In this document: positions 43,222-54,547 of the stretch, one piece after another
Layout: every line of letters begins with the position of its first letter
Position numbering within the stretch: the stretch's first letter is position 1
Assembly: GCF_029603165.1 (NCBI RefSeq)
Contig: NZ_JAQSVC010000003.1
Location: forward strand, 372,001-436,000
Length of the DNA stretch: 64,000 nt
DNA from: Galbibacter pacificus
GTDB lineage: Bacteria > Bacteroidota > Bacteroidia > Flavobacteriales > Flavobacteriaceae
Direction: 5' to 3'
The notes under the pieces: model-generated
The model's database searches: none
What the model was told of the DNA's origin: nothing
Seen by the model: the letters and a program-made list of their open reading frames with translations, nothing else
Translations under genes and position numbers: made by a program

Positions 43222-43357
43222 AAGTATAGGCTTTGAAATCCCGTAATGCGCTTATACCTTCCGTTGGCTTTTCATCCTCAAAAATGAACGGATAAAAATT
43301 CCCCAAGCTGGCTTTGATTACTTATTTTTGATATAACAATTGCAAAACATACAAAAC

Positions 43358-44125
43358 ATGGGCACCGATCGTCTTGATGGAAGTTTATATACAAAAATTG
43401 AAAATAACATTGCAACCATTGAATTTGGCCATCCTGCCAGTAATTCTTTTCCAACGGTATTATTAAATCGTTTGGCCCATGAATTTGAAAAACTTTCTGA
43501 GAATAAGAACGTACATGTGATAATCCTTAAAAGCGAAGGCAAAAAAGCCTTTTGTGCCGGAGCTTCTTTTGATGAATTGGTTGCCATTTCCAGCGAAGCA
43601 GAAGGAAAACGGTTTTTTAGCGGGTTTGCCAAGGTAATCAACTCCATGCGGCTTTGTAAAAAATTAATTGTCGGCCGCATTCAGGGGAAAACCGTTGGTG
43701 GAGGGGTTGGCTTAATTGCCGCCTGCGACTATGCCATTGCTACCGAAGCCGCCGCCATTAAACTTTCTGAGCTTACCATTGGCATTGGTCCTTTTGTTAT
43801 CGCCCCCGCCATAGAACGCAAAATGGGCATTGCTGCCCTAGCCGAGCTTTCGTTGGCCGCTACCGAATGGAAAAATGCATACTGGGCAAAAGAAAGAGGG
43901 TTGTATGCCAAAGTTTTTGAATCCCTTACCGATGTTGATGAAGAAATTGATATTTTAACGAACAAACTCGCTGCATACAACCCTCAAGCCGTTTTGGCCA
44001 TGAAAAAAATCATGTGGCAAGGTACCGACCATTGGGAGTCGCTCTTAGAAGAAAGAGCAGAAACTTCCGGCCGGCTCGTGCTATCTCCCGAAACCAAAAA
44101 AGCCTTAGAAAAATTTAAAAAATAA
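43358..44125 (+). CDS. Enoyl-CoA hydratase/isomerase family protein
   Basis: Crotonase-fold protein of 255 residues that acts on acyl-CoA esters. The oxyanion-hole segments are in AFCAGASFDEL (about 68) and GKTVGGGVGLIAACDYAIA (about 108-125). The second catalytic Glu is retained in IKLSELTIGIGPF, whereas the first position is Gly (GGGVGLI where hydratases have GGGCEL). The enzyme may therefore be an isomerase or a hydratase variant. The start is ATG 43358: TATTTTTG at 43323-43330 forms a -7 element just upstream, and an in-frame TTG at 43340 would fall too close. Not clearly part of an operon. Confidence 0.8.
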   Translation: MGTDRLDGSLYTKIENNIATIEFGHPASNSFPTVLLNRLAHEFEKLSENKNVHVIILKSEGKKAFCAGASFDELVAISSEAEGKRFFSGFAKVINSMRLCKKLIVGRIQGKTVGGGVGLIAACDYAIATEAAAIKLSELTIGIGPFVIAPAIERKMGIAALAELSLAATEWKNAYWAKERGLYAKVFESLTDVDEEIDILTNKLAAYNPQAVLAMKKIMWQGTDHWESLLEERAETSGRLVLSPETKKALEKFKK

Positions 44126-44179
44126 CCCCATTGTAAGTTTCCAAAAAGCACCGATACAATTTGGCCATTCAAGCTTATT

Positions 44180-44527
44180 TTAATAACTAATTTCCTCCTC
44201 GGCAATAGCCCTCGTTACATTGGCTGTAATCGACGGAAAACTAACAAAGAAATTACGCCCATCTTTTCTTTTTAAGGTGGCCATTTGTTCCCCTTCATGG
44301 TTTGTCGTTAGTTTTGTAACTACTACTTCGTTATTATGTACCGTTTTATAATCGGGCACTCCGCCTCTTTTAATAATTATATTCTTTTTTGGTAACTCTA
44401 TGTGTTGAAATGTCGCTTCCGGAATATTGTTAATCTTTAAAACATCCCCTAACTTAATTTCCTTATCCTGCGCTTGGGCTAAAAATGCAAAAAATGAGAA
44501 TACTGCAATAAATAGTCTTTTTTTCAT
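44180..44527 (-). CDS. Small exported hypothetical protein
   Basis: A 115-residue protein with a clear signal peptide (MKKRLFIAVFSFFAFLAQAQ). The mature 95 residues are beta-rich: IKLGDVLKINNIPEATFQHIELPKKN, then IIIKRGGVPDY and GRNFFVSFP. Similar short proteins occur throughout Flavobacteriaceae, sometimes misnamed dihydroorotase, and I do not know a function. There are no Cys residues or membrane segments. It lies 117 bases downstream of thiH on the same strand but is probably not part of the thiamine operon. Confidence 0.6.
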   Translation of the reverse strand: MKKRLFIAVFSFFAFLAQAQDKEIKLGDVLKINNIPEATFQHIELPKKNIIIKRGGVPDYKTVHNNEVVVTKLTTNHEGEQMATLKRKDGRNFFVSFPSITANVTRAIAEEEISY

Positions 44528-44644
44528 AACTTTTTTATTTATATATTAATATACGCTCGATATATTGTCAAATATAAATAAAAAGCTGCGTTTTTTTAAG
44601 TGCAAAATTCTTAAATATTTGCTAAATCGTTCCGTAAAAAAGTT

Positions 44645-45760
44645 TTATTTTGCCCAATTATTCTCCCAATCTTTCCATACGACATCAATCCCTTGATTCC
44701 GTAGCATGGTTGCTATTTCTTCAGTTGGCCGTTCATCGGATATTTCGAATTGGTCTAACGACTGTTTATCGACTACATACCCCCCCGGATTGGTTTTAGA
44801 CTCGGCACTCATAGATGTAATCCCCAAGTTTACAATATGGTCCCTAAACTTTTCATTTTCCCTTGTTGAAATTGATAATTCCACATCTTCGTCAAACAAC
44901 CGGTAAGCGCATATTAACTGCACCAAATCCCGGTCGGTCATTGCTACTTTTGGTTCCAATCCCCCCGAAAAAGGTCGTAAACGAGGAAAAGAGATTGAAA
45001 ATTTAGTTCGCCAATATGTTTTTTTAAGATACGACAAATGCAATGCCGTGAAAAAACTGTCGGCTCGCCAATCCTCCAGCCCAAATAAAGCCCCGAGCCC
45101 TATTTTATGGACTCCGGCCCGCCCCAATCGGTCGGGCGTTTCCAACCGATAGAAAAAGTTTGATTTTTTCCCCTTCGGATGATGTTTTTTATATTCCATT
45201 TCATGATATGTTTCCTGATATACCAAAACGGCATACAGGCCTTCATCAATCAACAATTCATATTCATCTTGATCCAAAGGCTGCACTTCAATGCTTATGT
45301 TCGAAAAATGGTTTCGTATTAATTGAATGGCGTTTTTTAAATACGAAACCCCAACGGTTGCATTTGCCTCTCCCGTAACCAGTAAGATATGTTCAAATCC
45401 CTTGCTTTTTATGTAGCCCACTTCTTCTAATATTTCAGCATCGGTTAATGTACGGCGCGGGATTTTATTGGTAAAGCTAAAACCGCAATAGGTGCATATA
45501 TTTTGGCATTCATTGCTTAAATACATGGGCGCGAACATTTGCATGGTGTTCCCAAAACGTTTTTTTGTGATTATACTGCTTTTTTGTGCCATTTCTTCCA
45601 GAAAAGGTTTAGCCGCCGGAGCTATCAATGCCTTTAAATCTTCCTGGTTTGGCTTGGGTCTTTCCAAGGCGCGAATTACATCGTTGGAAGTTTTGTCCAT
45701 AATGCTTTCCAAAACATGGGTCCATGGATATTTCTCAAAGGTATCTCTAAAACTACTCAT
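44645..45760 (-). CDS. thiH: 2-iminoacetate synthase ThiH
   Basis: Radical SAM enzyme of 371 residues that cleaves tyrosine to dehydroglycine (2-iminoacetate) and p-cresol for thiamine thiazole synthesis. The iron-sulfur motif CxxxCxxC is visible as [10 protein letters not shown] (about 86-95), and [16 protein letters not shown] ([12 protein letters not shown]) and [17 protein letters not shown] are conserved ThiH segments. Use of ThiH rather than glycine oxidase ThiO indicates an anaerobic-type or facultative route. It overlaps thiG by 8 bases and is the last thi gene of the operon. Confidence 0.95.
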   Translation of the reverse strand: MSSFRDTFEKYPWTHVLESIMDKTSNDVIRALERPKPNQEDLKALIAPAAKPFLEEMAQKSSIITKKRFGNTMQMFAPMYLSNECQNICTYCGFSFTNKIPRRTLTDAEILEEVGYIKSKGFEHILLVTGEANATVGVSYLKNAIQLIRNHFSNISIEVQPLDQDEYELLIDEGLYAVLVYQETYHEMEYKKHHPKGKKSNFFYRLETPDRLGRAGVHKIGLGALFGLEDWRADSFFTALHLSYLKKTYWRTKFSISFPRLRPFSGGLEPKVAMTDRDLVQLICAYRLFDEDVELSISTRENEKFRDHIVNLGITSMSAESKTNPGGYVVDKQSLDQFEISDERPTEEIATMLRNQGIDVVWKDWENNWAK

Positions 45761-46532
45761 ATAAAAAACTGGTTAATGGGCTACTGGCTTCTGCTTTCGC
45801 CTGAATGTTTGCCAAGCTTGCCAAATATGCTTCCCGTCCTGCTTCTACGCCTTTTTTAAATGCTTTTGCCATGCCAACGGGATTATTAGAAACCGCTATG
45901 GCCGTATTTACCAAAACCGCATCGGCTCCCATTTCCATGGCCGCCGCCGCATGAGACGGTGCCCCTATGCCCGCGTCGACAATAACAGGAACTGTACTTT
46001 GTGCTATAATAATTTCCAGAAAATCGAACGTCTTCAACCCTTTGTTGGTCCCAATTGGTGCTCCCAAAGGCATTACACATTGCACGCCTATATCTTCCAA
46101 CCTTTTGCACAAAACGGGGTCAGCATGTATATATGGCATTACCACAAAACCTTTTTTTACCAATTTTTCGGTGGCTTTTAATGTTTCAACCGGGTCGGGT
46201 AACAAATAATTAGGGTCTGGGTGAATTTCTAACTTTACCCAATTTGTTTCCAAGGCCTCCCGTGCCAATTCGGCCGCGAAAACAGCTTCTTTTGCATTTC
46301 GTACCCCCGAGGTATTCGGCAATAAATTAAGGTGCTTGTTTTGCAAACCATTTAGCAGGTCATCTTCTTCATTTTGGGCATCCACCCTTTTTAAGGCCAC
46401 GGTTACCAGTTCGCTACCGCTTGCCTTTATGGCCTCTTTCATCAGGGTGGCCGAACTAAACTTTCCAGTGCCTACAAATAGACGCGATTGAAATTTTTTA
46501 TCGGCTATTTTCAAATAATCTTCATTTTGCAT
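45753..46532 (-). CDS. thiG: Thiazole synthase ThiG
   Basis: Cytoplasmic TIM-barrel enzyme of 259 residues that builds the thiazole phosphate of thiamine from deoxyxylulose 5-phosphate, 2-iminoacetate and ThiS thiocarboxylate. It shows [12 protein letters not shown] (start of the barrel), the substrate-Lys region [29 protein letters not shown], and the phosphate-binding [29 protein letters not shown]. Length is typical. It overlaps thiH and the upstream thiE on either side by about 8-11 bases, a tightly packed operon. Confidence 0.95.
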   Translation of the reverse strand: MQNEDYLKIADKKFQSRLFVGTGKFSSATLMKEAIKASGSELVTVALKRVDAQNEEDDLLNGLQNKHLNLLPNTSGVRNAKEAVFAAELAREALETNWVKLEIHPDPNYLLPDPVETLKATEKLVKKGFVVMPYIHADPVLCKRLEDIGVQCVMPLGAPIGTNKGLKTFDFLEIIIAQSTVPVIVDAGIGAPSHAAAAMEMGADAVLVNTAIAVSNNPVGMAKAFKKGVEAGREAYLASLANIQAKAEASSPLTSFLYE

Positions 46533-47175
46533 AATTCATGGGTATTTTTTTACGCATTCGTGCGTGAATAGTATTAATTTTTTCTTCAAGGTTTGCTGTG
46601 TTGGTCAACCAACCGGACATGGCAACGCCATATACCCCTGTTTCTTTTAATAGATTTAAATCGGTTTGCAATATTCCGCCTATCGCAATTATTGGAATGT
46701 TGTGTTTTTTTAATCGTAATGCTACAATTATGTTATGATATCCATCAATTCCGAGAATCGGACTTAAGCTTTTCTTTGTCTCCGTATATCGAAAAGGGCC
46801 TAAACCAATATAATTCACTCCTTTATCAATTAAGCCCCTACAATCTTTCTTGGTATTGGCCGTTCCCCCAATAATTTTTTCGGGTCCCAATAATTTTCTC
46901 GCCAGCAAAGGGCAACTGTCTTCTTTTCCTAAATGAACACCATCTACATCCAGCTCTTTGGCTATTTCCAGATAATCGTTTAATATAAGCTTAACCCCAT
47001 ATGCTTCGCAAATGGACTTAGCTATTAAGGTCGTTTTTAATATGGTGGGCGGTGATTCGTTTTTTAAACGCAATTGCACCCATTTCACTCCGCTTTCACA
47101 AACATTTTTTATGTTTTGAATGTGTTCTTTTGGCGTTTTTCCTTGCGATATATAATGTAACTTGGCTATTTCCAT
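46522..47175 (-). CDS. thiE: Thiamine phosphate synthase ThiE
   Basis: Cytoplasmic enzyme of 217 residues that joins HMP pyrophosphate to thiazole phosphate. The functional ThiE motifs are retained: WVQLRLKN (about 33-40), [24 protein letters not shown] (about 63-86), the GGTANTKKD turn and [11 protein letters not shown] (about 121-131), then IPIIAIGGI. The Thr-Lys pair of the diphosphate loop is present, so this copy is the true synthase, unlike the TenI-like copy at 47914. Overlaps thiD by 10 bases and thiG by 11 bases. Confidence 0.9.
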   Translation of the reverse strand: MEIAKLHYISQGKTPKEHIQNIKNVCESGVKWVQLRLKNESPPTILKTTLIAKSICEAYGVKLILNDYLEIAKELDVDGVHLGKEDSCPLLARKLLGPEKIIGGTANTKKDCRGLIDKGVNYIGLGPFRYTETKKSLSPILGIDGYHNIIVALRLKKHNIPIIAIGGILQTDLNLLKETGVYGVAMSGWLTNTANLEEKINTIHARMRKKIPMNYAK

Positions 47176-47939
47176 AAATGGTAACCTAATTTGGTGGTAT
47201 TCGATATTAAAATGCTTTCCGTATACTGTTTTGCCTTTTTACAAGCTTCATGAAGTGGCAAACCCAACGCTAAATAGGTTGTAATTGCCGATGACAGCAC
47301 ACAGCCACTCCCATGCTTTTCGTATATTTTTCCAGTTGATAAGGGGAATAAAACCAAGTTTTCCTTTCCTTTTTCATATAAAACGTCTTTTCCCTTTTCT
47401 GCTGGATGATGTCCTCCTTTGAGTAATATATTTGTATGAACCATTAAAGCTTTAATAGTTCTTTCCATTGAAAATAAAGGACGTAATTGTTCAATTTCTT
47501 CATAATTGGGCGTTAACAATGTGATTTTTTTTACTGTTTCTTCTGATAAAAAATCCCCTGCTTGCTGAAACCGATGTCCGCTTGTTGATTTTAACACCGG
47601 GTCCAATACTATTTTTGTGTTGGAATTGTACTTTTTTATCATGTCGAGCAATTCATTTAACAGTTTTTCATTTTGAACAATTCCAATCTTAACAGCCTTG
47701 ATTTTATAAGCTTTTAATAATACTTGTAACTGAAATTTTATCGTTTCGGGATTCGTCCATTCGCATTGATAAAAGCCTTCGTCCGTTTGAACGGTATTGG
47801 CGGTACAAACCCCTAAACCATACGCCTTGATGGCTTCAATGGTTTTAATATCTGCCAACAATCCAGCCCCGGCAGAGGGGTCGAATCCGGCTATCGACAA
47901 TACAAAAGGCCTTTTATCCATATACCTCATCATATTCAT
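47166..47939 (-). CDS. thiD: HMP/HMP-P kinase ThiD
   Basis: Cytoplasmic kinase of 257 residues that phosphorylates hydroxymethylpyrimidine twice for thiamine synthesis. The family start FVLSIAGFDPSAGAGLLADIKT is intact. VKIGIVQNEKLL, LDPVLKSTSGHRF and the anion-hole region EKHGSGCVLSSAITTYLALG (with the catalytic Cys-region GSGC) follow the ribokinase fold in order. The start at 47939 overlaps the end of the upstream TenI-like gene by 26 bases; an internal ATG at 47921 (MDKRPFVLS) would shorten the overlap and is possible. Confidence 0.92.
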   Translation of the reverse strand: MNMMRYMDKRPFVLSIAGFDPSAGAGLLADIKTIEAIKAYGLGVCTANTVQTDEGFYQCEWTNPETIKFQLQVLLKAYKIKAVKIGIVQNEKLLNELLDMIKKYNSNTKIVLDPVLKSTSGHRFQQAGDFLSEETVKKITLLTPNYEEIEQLRPLFSMERTIKALMVHTNILLKGGHHPAEKGKDVLYEKGKENLVLFPLSTGKIYEKHGSGCVLSSAITTYLALGLPLHEACKKAKQYTESILISNTTKLGYHLWK

Positions 47940-48510
47940 TTTTTAACGACAGAAAAGCATTTACCGGATTTGAGGCGTTCCATACGCTGCCCAAAACAGC
48001 AATGCCTCCGTATCCTAATTTTTTGGTTTCTTGTATGTTCTTTTCCGTTACCCCACCCAGGGCAATTGGTTTTTGTTGTAAAGAACTCACATCCCATTCC
48101 ATACCATGGTAATTTTCTTTTGAAACAGAATTAAAAACAGGGCTCAAAAATGCATACTCGAATTTTTGAGATAACATTTTGTATTCCCCCAACTGATGAA
48201 ATCCGGTACTTTTGCACTTATTTTCTTGTTGAAAATACCGAGTGTACCTGTCTAAATCTTTTATTTCGCCACGTTGTTTTTCTTTTATATGAATGCCTTT
48301 CAAATTAAATTTCAAAACCAATTCATGATGCTGATGAAGCATACATCGATTATGGAAATTCTCATTGATGTCCGTAATCCATTTATGCAGTTCTTCTTTA
48401 GTCATTTTAGGCTTCCGGACATGCAGGCAATTTAATCCGGCAACAAACAGTTTGTTTATAATTTCAACCTCGTTTTTTAAATTATTTTCGGATGTTATTA
48501 CAGTAAACAT
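47914..48510 (-). CDS. TenI/ThiE-like protein
   Basis: A 198-residue TIM-barrel protein of the ThiE superfamily. CLHVRKPKMTKEEL, CMLHQHHELVLKF, GIHIKEKQ, FLSPVFNSVSK and IALGGVTEKN follow the order of ThiE. The Asn-Asp of the synthase motif is replaced by His-Gln-His (LHQHH), and the diphosphate loop is SPVFNSVSK. This is the TenI-like, thiazole tautomerase type rather than a second synthase. I start at the ATG giving MFTVITSE (48510); the 17 upstream codons of the open frame are not conserved-looking. It lies between thiC and thiD in the thi operon. Confidence 0.75.
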   Translation of the reverse strand: MFTVITSENNLKNEVEIINKLFVAGLNCLHVRKPKMTKEELHKWITDINENFHNRCMLHQHHELVLKFNLKGIHIKEKQRGEIKDLDRYTRYFQQENKCKSTGFHQLGEYKMLSQKFEYAFLSPVFNSVSKENYHGMEWDVSSLQQKPIALGGVTEKNIQETKKLGYGGIAVLGSVWNASNPVNAFLSLKNEYDEVYG

Positions 48511-48568
48511 GTTTGATAGCTTTATTAAATTATAGTATTCAAGTATCGGGGTTATAAACATTTCATCG

Positions 48569-50793
<2,225 letters not shown>

Positions 50794-50885
50794 TTTTTTA
50801 TGTTTTTCTGTAAACTTTAGGAGGGGAACTCCCTGAAAAGTAGATTGAATAGGTTACAAGTGCCGTAAGTAGCCTTGTCCCCAAA

Positions 50886-50909
50886 ACATACTATTTGGAA
50901 ATAGTATGT
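50886..50909 (-). terminator. Hairpin of the TPP riboswitch expression platform
   Basis: A perfect 10-bp stem (ACATACTATT with AATAGTATGT) and a 4-base loop, 15 bases after the aptamer on the minus strand. It is followed by TTTTGGGG. It may be a weak intrinsic terminator. Confidence 0.5.
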
Positions 50910-50923
50910 CGCTTAAATATTTC

Positions 50924-51003
50924 AACTTTTCCCTTCGCTCGTATTAACGAGATCAGGTTCCGAGGGTTTTATCTCAGCCGGCTTTCACGGCACCCCTAAA
51001 GTT
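50924..51003 (-). promoter_or_regulatory. TPP riboswitch (THI element)
   Basis: On the minus strand the conserved blocks appear in order: GGGGTGC, GGCTGAGA, ACCC, GAACCTGATC, GTTAATAC, GCGAAGGGAA. P1 is AACTTT/AAAGTT, P2 GGGT/ACCC, P5 CTCG/CGAG around TTAATA. Binding of thiamine pyrophosphate should reduce expression of the downstream thi genes. Confidence 0.95.
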
Positions 51004-51013
51004 TATGTTGTGA

Positions 51014-51044
51014 TAAAGGTATGTATTTTGTTTGAGGATGCAAA
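51014..51044 (-). promoter_or_regulatory. Promoter of the thiamine operon
   Basis: On the minus strand, TTTG at 51044-51041, 19 bases, then TACCTTTA at 51021-51014 (one mismatch to TAnnTTTG). Transcription would start near 51007, just before the riboswitch. Confidence 0.5.
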
Positions 51045-51109
51045 GCGATTATTCGACAAAAGGAACATTGCTTTGAGATTTCGTGCGTCATTAAATATTG
51101 ACCTAAACA

Positions 51110-51754
51110 TTACCTTGTTTTTAACCAGCCCGTAATGCTATACCGTTCTGCGGCCAATACTGTCTTTACTTCATGCTCTAAGAGCTGGCTTTCAAAAATA
51201 ACAACGCGCCCGGGCAGTGGATACAAACTTTTGGCTGCTTCCACACCGTTTTTTTCCTGATAGATTACCAGTTCGCCGCCATTTTCGTTTTTCCAATATT
51301 CGTCGTTGAGATAACAAACAAAAGATAGTTTCCTACGGTCATCGTTCTGGAAAGTATCCAAATGACGTTTGTAAAAGGTGCCTTCGGGATAGACGGCATA
51401 ATGAAATTCTTTGTGCAAAATACCCAAAAAGCAGGTTTTGTTAAGGTAATGTGTCATATGGTTTATTTTGTGGAAGAAGCGTGTCTCGGCCGCGTTGGCT
51501 TTTTGCTCGTCGATCCATAAAACAAAGTCGCCACGGATGGATTTTATAATCTGTTCGTCAAACTTATTGCCAATGGCCGCTTTTTTAAACTGTTCCTCCT
51601 CGTATTTGGCCATCAGGGAATTGCGTAGCAGCACCACTTCATCATCTGTAAAGAAGTTGTCTATAACGCTGTATTGCTGCTCCAAAAGATCGTTGATAAT
51701 ACGCTCGTACAACGGATCTTCCACAAATTCTAGTTGATCGAACAACTCACTCAT
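51110..51754 (-). CDS. 2OG-Fe(II) oxygenase superfamily protein
   Basis: A 214-residue prolyl-hydroxylase-like dioxygenase using iron and 2-oxoglutarate. The iron ligands are visible as HLD (in YKRHLDTFQNDDRRKLSFVCYLN) and the distal His in LLEHEVKTV, and the 2-oxoglutarate Arg follows in AERYSITGWLK. GGELVIY is a typical strand of the double-stranded beta helix. The N-terminal 90 residues are helical. No partner protein is nearby. Members of this group may hydroxylate a ribosomal or translation factor, but the substrate here is unknown. Confidence 0.85.
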   Translation of the reverse strand: MSELFDQLEFVEDPLYERIINDLLEQQYSVIDNFFTDDEVVLLRNSLMAKYEEEQFKKAAIGNKFDEQIIKSIRGDFVLWIDEQKANAAETRFFHKINHMTHYLNKTCFLGILHKEFHYAVYPEGTFYKRHLDTFQNDDRRKLSFVCYLNDEYWKNENGGELVIYQEKNGVEAAKSLYPLPGRVVIFESQLLEHEVKTVLAAERYSITGWLKTR

Positions 51755-51860
51755 ATGCTGCTCATTAAAAAGTGCGCAAATATAGCTTTTAATTTGAACG
51801 GTTATTTGTTAAATAATGGAGCTATTAACCATTTTATCAACCCATATGTAAACAGGCAAT

Positions 51861-54506
51861 TTAGTAAGCCACCGGTATGCTTTTGCCCTTTACTTCAATA
51901 CGCTTTAAAATTGTTTGGGTGGTATTTGCATCTTGGCCGCCTGTAAAACCGGGTTGTTTCCCTCCGACACTGATGGTAAACCAACCAGGCTCGATAACCA
52001 ACCTGTCCTCGTTATTTATCATGGACAACTGCCTTGGCTGAATGGTAAACTCCACTTTTTGCTTACCTCCTTTTTTTAGGTGAATCCTTTTAAAGCCAAT
52101 TAATTGACGGATTGGCCGCTTTGTTGAGGCTTCTTCATCGGTAAGGTATAACTGTACCACTTCGTCTCCATCATAATTACCTGTGTTAGTAACTTCAACA
52201 GAAACAGGGATCGGTTTATTTATTTCAATTTCCGTGGGAAGTTTACATGATGAATATTCAAACTTGGTATAGCTAAGCCCGTACCCAAATGGATAGAGCG
52301 GTTCTTTGTTGAAATACTTATAAGTTCGTCCCTGCATGTTGTAATCTTCAAACGGGGGCAAGTCGTCAACCGATTTGTAATAAGTAACCGGAAGCCTTCC
52401 CGCGGGGTTGTAATCGCCAAAGAGTACATCTGCAATGGCATCGCCCCCTTCCTGACCGGGATATCCCGCCGACAAAATTGCCGGAACATTTGCCGATGCC
52501 CAGTTAATCGACAAGGCACTTCCGTTAAGCAATACCAATACAACAGGTTTTCCAGTGGCAACTATGGCCTGCATGAGTTCTATTTGGGCTTTTGGCAAAT
52601 TAAGATCGGTCCGGTCGCCACCGGAAAACCCTTCAACTGCTACCTTCATTTCTTCGCCTTCCAAGCGTTCGTTAAGCCCTAAAGCGAGGATTACCACATC
52701 GGCATCTTTGGCTATTTCGGTTGCTTTTTTCAATTGATTTTCCTTTGGTATGCTCCAAAGCATTTTAGCGGTAGCATCGCCATAATAATTGTTATATTTT
52801 ACTTCAATTTTATATTTTTTCCCTCTTTCCATTACCATTTCTTTAGGGTCTATAACCGCGCGGTGCTCGTGATTTCCCCCACCTTTAACCTCATTGGCAA
52901 TGGTAAACTCCATAAAAGGTTTGCCCCAATCACTAAAGTAATAGATTCCAGTTTTTGGAGGAGTGATGTATCCTGTCCAGCGAACGCTGTAATTTCCTAT
53001 TTTTAAGCGCGGGTCGGGTGTTTCAATATCCCATTGAAAGTCAATCGTGCTGTCTATTTTAGTAAAAAGTGGTACTCCTTTCCATTCCGTCTCGTTGTAA
53101 TATTGAGCGGTAAGCCCTTGTTTACCATCTTTTGTTGAAAGGTATTTTGACGGAATGGCTTCCATGGAGGGTATTCCTTTTGCTAATTCGCAACCTTCTT
53201 CATATAAAATAGTTGTTTGGGAGCCCAATTTATTTTTAATTCCCTGCAAAACCGTTACCGGGCTTTTTGGTATGCCGTTGTAATTTCCCCAAAGCGACTG
53301 TACATTAGCTGCATTCGGGCCAATCACAGCTACTTTTTTTACTTCTTTTGAAAAAGGCAAAAGATTGTTTTTGTTTTTTAGAAGAACAATGCTTTCCCGG
53401 GCGGCTTTTTTTGCTAAATCGTTATGTTCGGTACTGTTGTTATCCGAAAAGGGAATTTGTGCATAAGGAACTTTTTCATCGGGATCAAACATCCCCAGTT
53501 TTAAGCGTGCCCGCATCAACCGGCGAAGGGCAATGGTTAATTCTGCTTCATTTATAAGCCCGTTTTTAACAGCATCGGTTAATTTTTCATAAGAATTGCC
53601 GCAGTTTAGGTCGCAACCCTCTTTAACGGCCATTGCCGAGGCTTCCATAGCATCTTTTGCTACACCGTGTGTTTTCCACATATCGTAAATAGCGCCACAA
53701 TCTGACACCACATAACCATCAAAGCCCCACTTATTCCTTAAAATATCAAACAGTGTGTCACTGGCACTTGCCGCTTCCCCATAAACACGGTTGTAGGCCG
53801 TCATGACCGAATATACATTGCCCTCTTTTACCAACGAACGGAAGGCCGGCAAATACGTTTCCCATAAATCTTTTTGTGTGGGCATTACGTCGAATTCATG
53901 CCGTAAAGGTTCAGGACCGGAATGTACAGCGAAATGCTTGGCAGTTGCCACCACTTTTAGGTATTTCTGGTCGTCGCCTTGCAAGCCCTTTACAAATTGC
54001 GTCCCTAATTCCCCAGTGAGATAGGGGTCTTCTCCATATGTTTCATGGCCCCGCCCCCACCTTGGATCGCGATAAATATTGATATTGGGTGACCAAAAGG
54101 TAAGCCCTTGATAAATTTCCCGTTGGCCCCTGCGTATGTATTCATGATGCTTTGCTCGGGCTTCATCGGATATTGCTGAAGCAACCGCAAATATTAAATC
54201 TTTGTCCCAAGAAGCGGCAATGGTTATGGACTGCGGAAAAACAGTAGCGTACCCAGCCCTTGCCACCCCGTGCAACGATTCGTTCCACCAATTGTATTTG
54301 GGTATCCCCAATCGTTCAATTGCAGGTGCCCTGAACAGCAATTGGTTAATTTTTTCCTCAACCGTGAGGCGTTCCATTATATCGTCTAAACGTTCTTCTT
54401 CCGATAATTCAGTGTTTTGAAAAGGATAGCTTTGTGCATTGCTTAAATTAACAATCGTTATTAGCAATAAAGACAAAAAAGATTTTGCAAGGGTCTGGTT
54501 TTTCAT
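51861..54506 (-). CDS. Glycoside hydrolase family 3 with PA14 domain
   Basis: Exported beta-glycosidase of 881 residues with a signal peptide (about 1-24). The GH3 N-terminal TIM barrel has the ESLHGVARAG region, KHFAVHSGPEPLRH and the nucleophile Asp269 in YVVSDCGAI. The C-terminal sandwich is split by a PA14 domain (about 455-590, GLTAQYYNETEWKGVPLF, GIYYFSDWGKP), which may bind glycans. A fibronectin-III-like domain ends the protein (EVVQLYLTDEEAS). The architecture fits xylan 1,4-beta-xylosidase or beta-glucosidase types. It is the last gene of a three-gene glycosidase cluster. Confidence 0.9.
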   Translation of the reverse strand: MKNQTLAKSFLSLLLITIVNLSNAQSYPFQNTELSEEERLDDIMERLTVEEKINQLLFRAPAIERLGIPKYNWWNESLHGVARAGYATVFPQSITIAASWDKDLIFAVASAISDEARAKHHEYIRRGQREIYQGLTFWSPNINIYRDPRWGRGHETYGEDPYLTGELGTQFVKGLQGDDQKYLKVVATAKHFAVHSGPEPLRHEFDVMPTQKDLWETYLPAFRSLVKEGNVYSVMTAYNRVYGEAASASDTLFDILRNKWGFDGYVVSDCGAIYDMWKTHGVAKDAMEASAMAVKEGCDLNCGNSYEKLTDAVKNGLINEAELTIALRRLMRARLKLGMFDPDEKVPYAQIPFSDNNSTEHNDLAKKAARESIVLLKNKNNLLPFSKEVKKVAVIGPNAANVQSLWGNYNGIPKSPVTVLQGIKNKLGSQTTILYEEGCELAKGIPSMEAIPSKYLSTKDGKQGLTAQYYNETEWKGVPLFTKIDSTIDFQWDIETPDPRLKIGNYSVRWTGYITPPKTGIYYFSDWGKPFMEFTIANEVKGGGNHEHRAVIDPKEMVMERGKKYKIEVKYNNYYGDATAKMLWSIPKENQLKKATEIAKDADVVILALGLNERLEGEEMKVAVEGFSGGDRTDLNLPKAQIELMQAIVATGKPVVLVLLNGSALSINWASANVPAILSAGYPGQEGGDAIADVLFGDYNPAGRLPVTYYKSVDDLPPFEDYNMQGRTYKYFNKEPLYPFGYGLSYTKFEYSSCKLPTEIEINKPIPVSVEVTNTGNYDGDEVVQLYLTDEEASTKRPIRQLIGFKRIHLKKGGKQKVEFTIQPRQLSMINNEDRLVIEPGWFTISVGGKQPGFTGGQDANTTQTILKRIEVKGKSIPVAY

Positions 54507-54547
54507 TTTGGCGGGTGTTTGTTCTACACTTAAATAAAGGCATTAAA

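Larger units (their letters stand above)
42706..43322. other. Gene-poor decayed region
   Basis: About 620 bases with no intact gene. Remnants of a ParD antitoxin (42852-43000) and a ParE toxin (43060-43221) can be read. The last 100 bases contain a broken frame (FRWLFILKNER-like) that I cannot assign. This is probably the relic of an inserted accessory element. Confidence 0.6.

Noticed and set aside
43222-43322. Possible ORF6N-like or other broken coding frame after the ParE remnant
   Set aside because: The frame FRWLFILKNER is short and interrupted, and no family could be assigned.
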